From assembly GCA_965263455.1 (NCBI GenBank), contig CBDHHN010000002.1, positions 715,461 to 779,460 of the forward strand: DNA of 64,000 nt. The letters run 5' to 3'. Below are positions 50,116 through 57,734 of this stretch, piece by piece (positions within the stretch are counted from its first letter, which is position 1; the number at the start of each line of letters is the position of its first letter). Source of the DNA: CADEDH01 sp965263455. Its GTDB lineage: Bacteria; Actinomycetota; Acidimicrobiia; Acidimicrobiales; SZUA-35. The position numbers and the translations under genes were made by a program. The notes beneath the pieces are model-generated. The model did no database searches. It was not told where the DNA came from and was given only the letters and a program-made list of their open reading frames with translations.

Positions 50116-51582
50116 GCTGGGGTACGGATGCTCTGGTGGAGCGGCCCGGTGCGGTCGATGCGGCTCCTAAGCCGTTCAGCGATGCCCGCCGCTATGCCCG
50201 CTGGGCCCTGCTCGGCCTTCGGGTGGTTGGGGCGTTCTGGCCCCTGTGGACCCCGGTGTTGGTGCTGGCGTTGTTGGCTGGTCCCCTCGGGGGTCTGGTC
50301 GGCGTGGTGGTGGTCGTTGTCGGGGTGATGGTGTCGGGCCGGTATCGGGGGTTGGTGGTGGGGTGTCGGGCTCGACTGCTTGAAACCCTGCTGCGGTATC
50401 AATGGCCGGCGTTGTGTTCGCTGTGTGGGTTCACCGTGATCGGCGACCGTCGGGTCCGGCACCCGAAACTGGCAGGGGTGGAGTTCGGGCCGGGCTGGGT
50501 GCGCCAACCCTGGTGGCGGGTCGAGGTCGTGCCCCTGGCTCAACACGATGAGCCGACCTGGGGCCGCTACGGGGCCCGCCTGCAACGCCAGCTCGGGTTC
50601 GCTGCTCATGACCAGGTCACGGCTGATGGTGGCGGGTCGATCTCGATCACCTTCGCCCGCAACCCCTTGCCGACGCTGGTGGAGCTGACCCCCGACATGG
50701 TTACTCCCTCGACTGAGGAGTCAGGGTCGGGTCGGGACCGCATCCGGATTGGTGTGGATGTGATGGGTGATGAGGTGGTGTGGACCCCGGACGATGACGG
50801 CCGGGGCATGCTCTTCATCGGCGGCACCCAGGGCGGCGGCAAGTCGAACATCATCCGCTGTTGTTTGGTCCAGGGCCTCGCACGGGGTTGGGACATCCGA
50901 GTCGCCGACCCGGCCGGGGTCGACTTCCAATGGCTCCACGGCCTCGCTGAGGTGGCCACGAACCCCGGTCGACATGTTCGCCGTGGTGCTCGAGGTGCGG
51001 GCCGAGATCGACCGCCGAGCCACCATCATGGCCGCCCACGGGGTCAACCACTGGCTGAAACTCCCCGACCCGATTCGGACGGTGGAGGGGATGGAGCGGC
51101 GGGTGGTCCTGGTCGTCGACGAGCTGGTGGCGCTCATGGCGTTGAAGGGTCGGGTGGTCCGCCAACCCGAACCCGGCACCAAAGGGCGCCCGGTGGATGT
51201 GTTCACCGAGATGGCCCCGGCGTTGGCTGATGCTGCGGCGATGGGCCGCAAAGTCGGTGTCACCGTGATCGCGGCGACCCAGCATCCGATTGCTGAGCAT
51301 CTGGGCCCGTTCGGGTCGACGTTCAAAGCGAACCTGGGTGCCCGCATCGGGACCGGCGCCCTCGAACCCGAAGGGGCAGGGTCGCTGTTCGGCAAGTCCG
51401 ACGGTGCCGACGTCGCCGCCTTCCTCGGCACCCGAACCCCGGGCCGGATGGTCACCCGCTCACTGTCGGCCAACGGCCCGCAATCACGGCGCCCGGGCCA
51501 GGGCTACTACATCCCCGACCAACTCCTCACGACCGTCGCCAACAACTCCAACAACAACGACGCCTGGGAGGTGTCCCGATGA
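50112..51582 (+). pseudogene. FtsK/SpoIIIE-like conjugative DNA translocase (TraB type) with apparent +1 frame change
   Basis: N-terminal part (frame of 50112): two membrane helices (about 32-75), then FIGGTQGGGKSNIIRCCLVQ (Walker A) and IRVADPAGVDFQWLHGLAEV. At AACCCCGGTC (50961-50970) coding continues only one base on, as VDMFAVVLEVRAEIDRRATI, RRVVLVVDELVALMAL (Walker B), MGRKVGVTVIAATQHPIAEH and LGPFGSTFKANLGARIGTGA to 51582. Such proteins pump double-stranded DNA between mycelial cells in AICE conjugation. One extra G after CCCC explains the shift. Real mutation, assembly error or programmed shift are all open. Confidence 0.85.
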
Positions 51583-51935
51583 CAACCACTGATGCTGTTG
51601 TTCTGTTTGCTCAGGTGTCGCCTCCGGGTCTTGGGGTGTTCGACCGTTTGGGCGACTCGATCCAGGCGTTTGCTGCGCCGCTGTTGTTGGTGGCGTTCCT
51701 CGTGATCGCCTTCGTGTTGTTGTTGCGGCAGATCCCTGGGGTGGTCCTGGTCTTGTTGGGGTTCGTGTTGTTGTCGTCGATGTTGTTGAACCCGGGACCC
51801 TGGTTCGACTGGGTCTCCTACGTCGCAACCGGCACCACCACCACCGACACCGACACCAGCACCGGTATCGGGGTGTTCGACGCTGCTGAGACCGGTGGGT
51901 CGACGGCTCGGACCTTCGGTCAAGGGGGTGGTTGA
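51579..51935 (+). CDS. Small two-helix membrane protein of the transfer region
   Basis: 118 residues, ATGA overlap with the translocase stop. LLLVAFLVIAFVLLLRQIPG and VLVLLGFVLLSSMLL form two helices; Thr/Ser-rich tail. Likely a spread or mating-pore component (Spd type). Confidence 0.7.
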   Translation: MTTTDAVVLFAQVSPPGLGVFDRLGDSIQAFAAPLLLVAFLVIAFVLLLRQIPGVVLVLLGFVLLSSMLLNPGPWFDWVSYVATGTTTTDTDTSTGIGVFDAAETGGSTARTFGQGGG

Positions 51936-51936
51936 G

Positions 51937-52311
51937 GTGCTCGAAGCTGGACGTGATTCGTTCGGGACCTGGCTGGCCAAACGCCTGACCGTGGTTGTGG
52001 TGGTGTTCCTGGGGTGGTCGTGGTTCGTGCTCAACCCGGACACCGTTTCCGGGGCCCTTGACCGCAGCACCCATGCCTGGTGCCAAGCCTTCCCCTGCCC
52101 CACCACCACCACACCCCCGGCGGCCACCCAACCAGAAACAACAACACCGTCGTCACCGTCTGGTCCCGAGCTGTCGGGTGATGCGGTGGAAGGGGTTGCC
52201 GGTGACGGGCTTGGCCTGCCCGGTGAGGTCGGGCGGGGTGGGGCGGCGGTGGTGTTGGTCCTGGTCCTCGTCATCGCTGCGGTTGCTTCGGACCGAGGAG
52301 GATCCTCATGA
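51937..52311 (+). CDS. Small membrane protein of the transfer region
   Basis: About 124 residues from GTG 51937 (GTG 51928 possible); CAAGGGGG upstream. One helix near the start (TVVVVVFLGWSWFVL) and one at the C-terminus (GAAVVLVLVLVIAAVAS), linked by a Thr/Pro-rich outside segment with two Cys. Ends in ATGA overlap with the next gene. Spd-type role inferred from position. Confidence 0.65.
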   Translation: MLEAGRDSFGTWLAKRLTVVVVVFLGWSWFVLNPDTVSGALDRSTHAWCQAFPCPTTTTPPAATQPETTTPSSPSGPELSGDAVEGVAGDGLGLPGEVGRGGAAVVLVLVLVIAAVASDRGGSS

Positions 52312-53325
52312 CCGACCTGTTCACAACCTTCGGCCTGGCCGGGCTCCTCTGCGCTGGTCTCACGCTCGGGGTGGTGGCCTACGGGGTTGGGTTGGTGGCC
52401 CGGCCCGGGGCGTCGTGGCTGGGTGACCTGGCCCGCCTTCGGGCCCTGGCCTGTCGACCCCGAACCCGACACCACCGGGACCCGTTGGGGTGGCGGTCGA
52501 TGCCTCTTGACCCGGTCTGGCCCGTCATCGTGGGCGGTCCACGGGTCCTGGCCTGGCCCTTGAACCTGGCCCGCTGGTTCACCGCCGGACTCTGGGCCGG
52601 CCTCCAACGACCCGGCCTCCACTGGGCCACCCTCCGAGCCAGCTGGTACCCAGCAGCCCTCGATCGGTCTTGGTGTCGCCCTGGTCCAGGCGCTCGGGCT
52701 GCTGGTTGTGGTCGGGGCCCCGCTAGCGGTGCTGGGGTGGCTGCTCGACTCGATCACGGTCCTTCGGGGCGGGCTCCCCCAACGCCTCATCGACCACCCA
52801 CCACCAACACCAAGAACCACCGGGACCGGGACCGGAACCGGGGCCGGGTTTGGGGTGGGGGTTGATTGGGATCACGAGCTGAGCCAACTCCTCACCACCA
52901 CCAACCCCGACCAAACCGCAACCAGCAGGACGGGTCCGGGTCCGGGTTCGGGTTCGGTCGTTGGGGGATGGGAGCACGGGGTTCGAGTTGACCACAACGG
53001 CAACGCCATTGACCCGGCTCAACAGGTCCGACTCGACCGGGCCCGACTGAACGACGTGCTCGAACGACAAGAACGCCTGTTGGACCGGACCGACCAGGTC
53101 AACCAACAAGCCGCCCACATCAACACCACCCCCACCCCAGCGCCCCCGGGACCGGTTCAGGGTTCGGTGGCTACCGGGTGGGAGGTTCGGCGACCGAGAA
53201 GGTTCCGGCCGTTGGTGGTCCTGGCTGTGGTCGGGGTCCTGGCCGTGACCGGGTTCCAGGTCCTCGCTGCCGGTCTCGACCAACTCGACCCGACCGGGAA
53301 CCAATCGGAGGTGGAGGGTCCGTGA
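52308..53325 (+). pseudogene. Membrane protein of the transfer region with apparent +1 frame change
   Basis: First part: LCAGLTLGVVAYGVGLVARP and a second helix region up to TLRASWYP. Near 52647-52665 the coding frame moves one base and continues as IGLGVALVQALGLLVVVGAP, LAVLGWLLDSITVLRGG, a Thr/Gly-rich linker, a helical segment (DRARLNDVLERQERLLDRTD) and a C-terminal helix (PLVVLAVVGVLAVTGFQVLA). Read as one gene it is about 338 residues with four or so helices. As two genes the second would start within a helix, which is unlikely. Spread-type (SpdB-like) function inferred. Confidence 0.6.
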
Positions 53326-53636
53326 GCGAACTTGACGGCCAACAATCCCTCTTCAACCCCGGTCGTGGTCCTGGTGCTGGTCGAGGTGACGGACCCAGCG
53401 GCCGTGAGCCGGTGTCTCGCCCGTCGCATCGCCGTCCGGCTGAGCCCAGGTCCCATCACGCCACCCCGGTCGGTGTCGGACGCTGCTGCTCCTGCGGTGA
53501 GCGCATGTTCCTGTACCGCAAACGTGAAGGCCTGCGGGCCTGGGTCCAACCCGACCTCGTCGACACCTGCCCCGAATGCGGGCTGGCCATCACCACGACA
53601 ACGGTCCGGATTCACAAGCAGTGGGAGGCGGCATGA
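53322..53636 (+). CDS. Zinc-ribbon protein
   Basis: 104 residues, GTG start in a GTGA overlap. C-terminal half has two Cys pairs (CCSCGERMF and CPECGLAI) in a zinc-ribbon arrangement; N-terminal half is Pro/Arg/Gly-rich. Such small zinc proteins are common next to Rep genes of AICEs; DNA contact is plausible. Confidence 0.65.
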   Translation: MSELDGQQSLFNPGRGPGAGRGDGPSGREPVSRPSHRRPAEPRSHHATPVGVGRCCSCGERMFLYRKREGLRAWVQPDLVDTCPECGLAITTTTVRIHKQWEAA

Positions 53637-53785
53637 GCCAACCGAATCGGCGTAACCGGCGTGCTCGGGGTCGTTCTCGATTGAGCGTCTATCGGCGGAG
53701 CCCGCCAAGGCGGAGCCGTCTGCATCGTTCCCGTGAGCGCCCGACCCGGCGCCCCACCAGCAGACCCGGAACCGACATCAGTTGA
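53633..53785 (+). CDS. Very basic 50-residue protein
   Basis: ATG in an ATGA overlap with the zinc-ribbon stop. Arg-rich throughout (MSQPNRRNRRARGRSRLSVY then RRSPPRRSR). Nucleic-acid binding is suggested by charge only. Confidence 0.45.
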   Translation: MSQPNRRNRRARGRSRLSVYRRSPPRRSRLHRSRERPTRRPTSRPGTDIS

Positions 53786-54121
53786 CCCACCGGGGCGGTC
53801 CCTCTTCACCGCCGCCCCCACCGACTCGCAAAGGACCTTTGAGTGAGCCGTCAAGGCGTTCCCCTCCCCTGCCCGCAAACCCGTCAACCCATGACATCGG
53901 GTGTCCGGTTTGGTGTTGGGCGGCGTAGGGCCGGCCGGAGGCCGGTCCCGCAGCCGCCCTCCCGATCGATGGGTATTCGACTCTCCCCCTCCCCTTGTTC
54001 GCCTGGCCCCATCGCCCGGTACGGGCGCACTACGGGCCCGGACCGCTCGGGCGGTTCTTGGTAATACGCAACTAACGTCGCCGCTCCTCGTGTTTCCCCT
54101 GGTCAACGGGGGGCGGGGCCG
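53786..54121. other. 336-bp non-coding region upstream of rep; candidate replication origin
   Basis: No gene. Contains the small hairpin CAAAGG-A-CCTTTG at about 53828-53840 and GC-rich repeats. Rolling-circle elements usually have the double-strand origin next to rep, so this is the best place for it, but I cannot point to a nick site. Confidence 0.35.
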
Positions 54122-55213
54122 GTGAGGGGACTCGGTAACGACGGACCGTCAAACGTCGCCGTCGCAGGGCCGGTGGGGCGTGTGGTGGCAGAGCTTCCGG
54201 TTCCGGGTGATCGGGCGAGGATCGGGGACGAAGTTCGCCGTCGTGACGCCGGGCGTCAGGTTCGGAACGAGGCGGCCGAAGCGCTCCAGGCTGCGCACTG
54301 GCGATGGTTCGGTCCCAAGCTGGACCCGGATACCGGGGAGTGGTCGAAGGCTCCTCGGGTGGCGACGTGTGGCCGCTCCCTCGGTGAGGTGGTGGCGGTC
54401 AACGTTGCCGCTGTTGATGACAACGGCCGCCCCCTCGCTCAGGGTGCGGATACGTCGGGAGCAAGCAGGCGGGCGCAGTTCAACGGGGTGGAGACGTGCG
54501 GGAACGGGAACCTGTGCCTGCGCTGTGCTGCGAAGATCCGGGGCCGTAGGGCGGCGGACTTCGGGCGGGTGATCCGTAAGCATCTCGACCAGGGCGGTGG
54601 GGCGTATCTGGTGACGTTCACGTTCTCCCACGAACGCCACGAACACGTCGGCGATGTGGTCGACGATGCCATGGAGGCGTGGAAGAAGCTCCAGAAGGCC
54701 AGGGCGTGGGAGCGGTTCAAGGGTCACTACCTGGTGTCGGGGTTCATCCGCTCGACTGAGGTCAACCACTCAGTGGAGAACGGGGCGCATCCGCATCATC
54801 ACATCGTGTTGTTGACCGATCGGCCGTTGAGCTTCGACGACCTGGACGGCGGCGAGGTCGAGGAGTTCCGCCAGGATCTCGACCGGCTCTGGTCGCACCA
54901 GGTGGCCAAGCTCGACCGCCAGGTCCACAACGAGATCGGGGTCACGGTGGTCCCGATCAGAGACGACAACGGCATCGGGGCCTACGTCTCCAAGATCGAA
55001 CTCGAGCTAGCGAGGTCGGATCTCAAGGGTGGCCGCAGGGCGGGTAGCCGGTCGATGTGGCAAGTCGCTGCCGATGCCGCCCAACAGGGCGACCCGACCG
55101 ATGTGGCGGTGTGGCATCAGTTCTTCGCTGACACGGTCGCTAAACGGCGGCGGTTCATGGCGACCAGCAAGGGCCTCTACGCCCGCTACGGCATCACTGA
55201 GACAGAGCGATGA
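54122..55213 (+). CDS. HUH-type rolling-circle replication initiator (RepSA-like)
   Basis: 363 residues, GTG start. HUH metal motif in GAHPHHHIVLLTDRP; the catalytic Tyr is in GIGAYVSKIELELARSDLKG, followed by basic residues. Cys pairs (CGRSLGE..., CLRCAAKI) may form a zinc site. YLVTFTFSHERHEHVGDVVD is conserved in AICE Rep proteins. Rep nicks the element's origin and starts rolling-circle copying after excision. Translation stops at TGA 55211-55213, but coding continues one base on (see next entry). Confidence 0.88.
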   Translation: MRGLGNDGPSNVAVAGPVGRVVAELPVPGDRARIGDEVRRRDAGRQVRNEAAEALQAAHWRWFGPKLDPDTGEWSKAPRVATCGRSLGEVVAVNVAAVDDNGRPLAQGADTSGASRRAQFNGVETCGNGNLCLRCAAKIRGRRAADFGRVIRKHLDQGGGAYLVTFTFSHERHEHVGDVVDDAMEAWKKLQKARAWERFKGHYLVSGFIRSTEVNHSVENGAHPHHHIVLLTDRPLSFDDLDGGEVEEFRQDLDRLWSHQVAKLDRQVHNEIGVTVVPIRDDNGIGAYVSKIELELARSDLKGGRRAGSRSMWQVAADAAQQGDPTDVAVWHQFFADTVAKRRRFMATSKGLYARYGITETER

Positions 55214-55488
55214 AGAGATCGCTGCTGAACAGCTCGAAGCGGCCCCCTATGTCGAACTCGACCGGGACGTCTACCGAGCAGCGGCGAAGGACCGGCGACC
55301 GTTGCTGTCCGAGATCCGGGCACTGGCTGAGTCCGGGGTGACCCCGGCCCTGCTGGCTGTCGTCCTCGGGCGACGCCTCGGCCAGGTGCTCGACGTCATC
55401 GATACGGCCCGGAGTCCCCACCGGTCATCCGGGCACGACCAGGCGCCGGTACTCGATCCGGCCAACCACCAGCGAAGGAGGAACCTTC
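55203..55488 (+). pseudogene. Apparent continuation of Rep in the +1 frame
   Basis: From CAG at 55203 the frame reads QSDEEIAAEQLEAAPYVELD, RDVYRAAAKDRRPLLSEIRA, LAESGVTPALLAVVLGRRLG, then QVLDVIDTA. This is clean protein-like sequence with no plausible start of its own. Either Rep was once longer and has shifted, or ribosomes shift frame here. Beyond about 55410 no frame is convincing until the next ATG at 55489. Confidence 0.5.
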
Positions 55489-55776
55489 ATGACCAGCAAG
55501 CATTCGTGGCGGCTCTACCCCACCGGTCAGACGCCGTCGGGAATCAACTACGTCCAGGACGCCGAGACCGGTCAACCCTTGGGCCATGTGATGGCCCTCG
55601 GCGGACCGTCTGGGTATCTCGGGGTCGGCTACCCGTCCTGGGAAGACAACGACGGCTGGGTCACGGCCCCCAACGCCGACGACCGATACCAGGAAGTCTT
55701 CGCCACCGCCGACCAAGCAGCAGAAGGTGTCTACGGCTGGCACAGCGACGACGGCTGGAACGAGGTGAGCTACTGA
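55489..55776 (+). CDS. Hypothetical AICE protein
   Basis: 95 residues; ATG after GGAGGAACC. Beta-rich, Gly/Trp/Tyr-containing: WRLYPTGQTPSGINYVQD, GGPSGYLGVGYPSWEDN, GVYGWHSDDGWNEVSY. No family recognised. Confidence 0.6.
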   Translation: MTSKHSWRLYPTGQTPSGINYVQDAETGQPLGHVMALGGPSGYLGVGYPSWEDNDGWVTAPNADDRYQEVFATADQAAEGVYGWHSDDGWNEVSY

Positions 55777-56084
55777 TGGCGGTCGACAACTCAACCATGT
55801 GGATCGATCTCGACCAAGGGTGGGGCCTTCGTAGCCGCTACCGCTACGACCACCACGGGCACTCAGCGACCAGTGTCAGCTACGAGGGTGTCGGGGTCAT
55901 GACTGACGACGACCTCGACGGCCGCCTCGTTGGCGGCATCGAAGTTGGATGGGATGACATCGCCAACCGGCGACTAGCCGGGGACGATCCGGGCGAAGCG
56001 ATGCTCAACGCAGCGCAAGAGAAGTTCGACGACGGCGGCGGCCTGGCCGGTGACTGGGAACGACGCAACGGGGGCTGGTCGTGA
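55776..56084 (+). CDS. Hypothetical AICE protein
   Basis: 102 residues, starting inside the preceding stop (TGATG). WIDLDQGWGLRSRYRYDHHG, acidic C-terminal half (DDGGGLAGDWERRNGGWS). It shares the Trp/Gly/Asp style of its upstream neighbour. No family recognised. Confidence 0.55.
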   Translation: MAVDNSTMWIDLDQGWGLRSRYRYDHHGHSATSVSYEGVGVMTDDDLDGRLVGGIEVGWDDIANRRLAGDDPGEAMLNAAQEKFDDGGGLAGDWERRNGGWS

Positions 56085-56127
56085 TGAGGTCAATCGATGG
56101 CGAAGTCGGAAGGGGGGTGATTCTGAA

Positions 56128-56307
56128 ATGTCTGAATCGTTGATGGATATCGGTGCTGTTGCTGACCGGCTGGGCGTGACGCCACGGTTCGTTCGGCGTC
56201 TGGTGTCGGAGCGACGGATTCCGTTCTACAAGGTCGGCCACTTCGTGCGCTTTGATCCCGCCGACGTTGATGCTTGGCTGTCTGAACAACGGCGGGAGGC
56301 GGCCTAG
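56128..56307 (+). CDS. xis: Excisionase-type HTH protein (Xis)
   Basis: 59 residues, MerR/HTH_17-like: MSESLMDIGAVADRLGVTPR, FVRRLVSERRIPFYKVGHFV, RFDPADVDAWL. ATG after GGAAGGGGGG. Convergent with int; the two stop codons overlap in CTAG. It bends DNA and directs the integrase to excise the element. Confidence 0.9.
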   Translation: MSESLMDIGAVADRLGVTPRFVRRLVSERRIPFYKVGHFVRFDPADVDAWLSEQRREAA

Positions 56308-57455
56308 TCGAACAGTGCGGCGCCTAGTCTGTCGGCCGCTTCTCGTTGCATGGTGGGCGTGACGTGGCTGTAGACGTTGGAGAACATCCGAGTGTCGGCG
56401 TGGCCGAGTCGTTCGGCGGCGACTTTGGGTGGCACGCCGTTGGCGAGCATGAGTGTGGCGCAGGTGTGTCGGAGGCCCTTGGCGGTCAGTCGAGGTAGGC
56501 CAAGGGCCTCTACTTCTCTTACGAGCATCTTGGTGATGGCCTGGGGGTGGTAGTTGCCACCGTTGGGTTTGGTGAAGACGTACTCGGAGGCCAGGTACTC
56601 ACTGGCGGCTGCCTCGTGGCGCTGCTGCTCGGCCTGGCGTTGGAGAATCTGAGTCATAGCGGCGTCGATGTCGATCGTTCGGACCGTGGTTGGGGTCTTG
56701 CCGTCTGAGGGTTGGAGCTTCCAGCCGATCGCCGTGGGGAACTCCTGGAGTCGGACGAGGCCCTTGTCAAGGTCGACGTTCGTCCAACGGAGCCAGACGA
56801 CGTCGGACGGTCGGACACCGGTCGAGAGCATGAAGGCCCAGAGCGGGTAGAGGCGGTCGGCCTCGTGGTAGGCGAGGAATTGGCGTGCCTGGTCGGGGGT
56901 CCAGTGCTCGGGGATCTTCTTCCGGTTCTTGGGTGGGTCGGTCCGCTCGACTGGGTTGGTGTCGACGAGGTCGGCGTCCAGGCCGTAGCTGTAGGCCTTG
57001 AGTAGTAGCGACCGGTTGAGACGGATGGTGTTGGCGCTGAGGCCTTGGCCGTGACGGCCGCCCTCGGTGCCGAGTGTGACCAGCCATGCCCGTGTCTGGG
57101 CGGGGGTCAGAGCGTTTGCGCTGATGGTGCCGATGTGGGGAGCGATGTTGTTGCGGAGGTAGCCACGCTGGTCGTAGAGCGTGCGCTCTGTGAGCTCGCC
57201 CATGGCTTCGGCGTCGGTGTGGTACTGCTCGACCAGCTCGGCGACGGTGAGTGCCGGGCGGGTGCGGGTCGGGTTGTCGACCTGGGCTTGGATCTCGGCG
57301 GCGAAGGCCCTGCGTGCGTCGGCGGCTTCGGCTGCGGTGGCGAACCCTCGACGGGTGGCTTGTTGCCACTTGCCGGTCTCGGGGTCCTTGCTGTGGCGCA
57401 GCTTGAAGTACCAGGTGCCGTTGCTGGCCTTGTAAACGCCGGTCGCCTTTGGCAT
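56304..57455 (-). CDS. int: Tyrosine site-specific recombinase (integrase)
   Basis: 383 residues. N-terminal arm-binding AP2-like region (WYFKLRHSKDPETGKWQQAT), core-binding SAM-like domain (about 65-170), catalytic domain with Arg in FMLSTGVRPSDVVWLRW, Lys in SDGKTPTTVRTI, HxxR-type RLTAKGLRHTCATLMLANG, His in RLGHADTRMFSNVYSHV and nucleophile Tyr in NVYSH. Adjacent to tRNA-Asn, its integration target. ATG 57455. Confidence 0.95.
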   Translation of the reverse strand: MPKATGVYKASNGTWYFKLRHSKDPETGKWQQATRRGFATAAEAADARRAFAAEIQAQVDNPTRTRPALTVAELVEQYHTDAEAMGELTERTLYDQRGYLRNNIAPHIGTISANALTPAQTRAWLVTLGTEGGRHGQGLSANTIRLNRSLLLKAYSYGLDADLVDTNPVERTDPPKNRKKIPEHWTPDQARQFLAYHEADRLYPLWAFMLSTGVRPSDVVWLRWTNVDLDKGLVRLQEFPTAIGWKLQPSDGKTPTTVRTIDIDAAMTQILQRQAEQQRHEAAASEYLASEYVFTKPNGGNYHPQAITKMLVREVEALGLPRLTAKGLRHTCATLMLANGVPPKVAAERLGHADTRMFSNVYSHVTPTMQREAADRLGAALFD

Positions 57456-57468
57456 CGGATCGCCCCCG

Positions 57469-57511
57469 CTGAGAACCTGAGAACCAGCTTATGTTCTCAG
57501 AAATGTTCTCA
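57469..57511. repeat. TTCTCA-type repeats upstream of int, candidate arm/regulatory sites
   Basis: CTGAGAAC occurs twice in tandem (57469-57476, 57477-57484) and GTTCTCA twice in opposite orientation (57493-57499, 57505-57511), between int and the tRNA. Likely integrase arm sites in the attachment region and/or int autoregulation. Confidence 0.5.
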
Positions 57512-57571
57512 TGTGGCGGGCGGTCAGCGAAAGAGCCCGAGCGGATCGGGCCCTGACCTGGGGTTATGTGG

Positions 57572-57644
57572 CTCCGGGGGTGAGGCTCGAACTCACGACC
57601 CACTGATTAACAGTCAGTTGCTCTGCCAACTGAGCTACCCCGGA
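57572..57644 (-). tRNA. tRNA-Asn (anticodon GUU)
   Basis: 73 bases; acceptor stem TCCGGGG pairs with CCCCGGA, discriminator G, D-arm GCTCAGTTGGCAGAGC, anticodon loop CTGTTAA giving GUU, T-arm with GTTCGAG. CCA is not encoded. Its anticodon arm contains the proposed att core (57600-57613). Confidence 0.95.
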
Positions 57645-57734
57645 AGGAGGTTGTGAGGATACCAAGATCTGATCGACCTCGGCGCCGAGTTCTCCAGTGG
57701 GCCGAGCAGCTTTCCCACCAGGGTTGCCGCGGGC

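Larger units (their letters stand above)
40353..57613. mobile_element. Actinobacterial integrative and conjugative element (AICE) in tRNA-Asn
   Basis: About 17.3 kb. Right end: tyrosine integrase, excisionase and tRNA-Asn in the usual order. Replication/transfer core: HUH Rep, FtsK/TraB-like translocase, GntR-type repressor, small membrane genes. Left end is proposed from a 14-bp repeat of the tRNA anticodon arm (40353-40366 and 57600-57613). Cargo at the left: TPR-repeat protein, DUF4407 protein, SOS-type small gene, inositol-phosphatase-like gene with its regulator. The left boundary is inference because the repeat is short. Confidence 0.7.
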
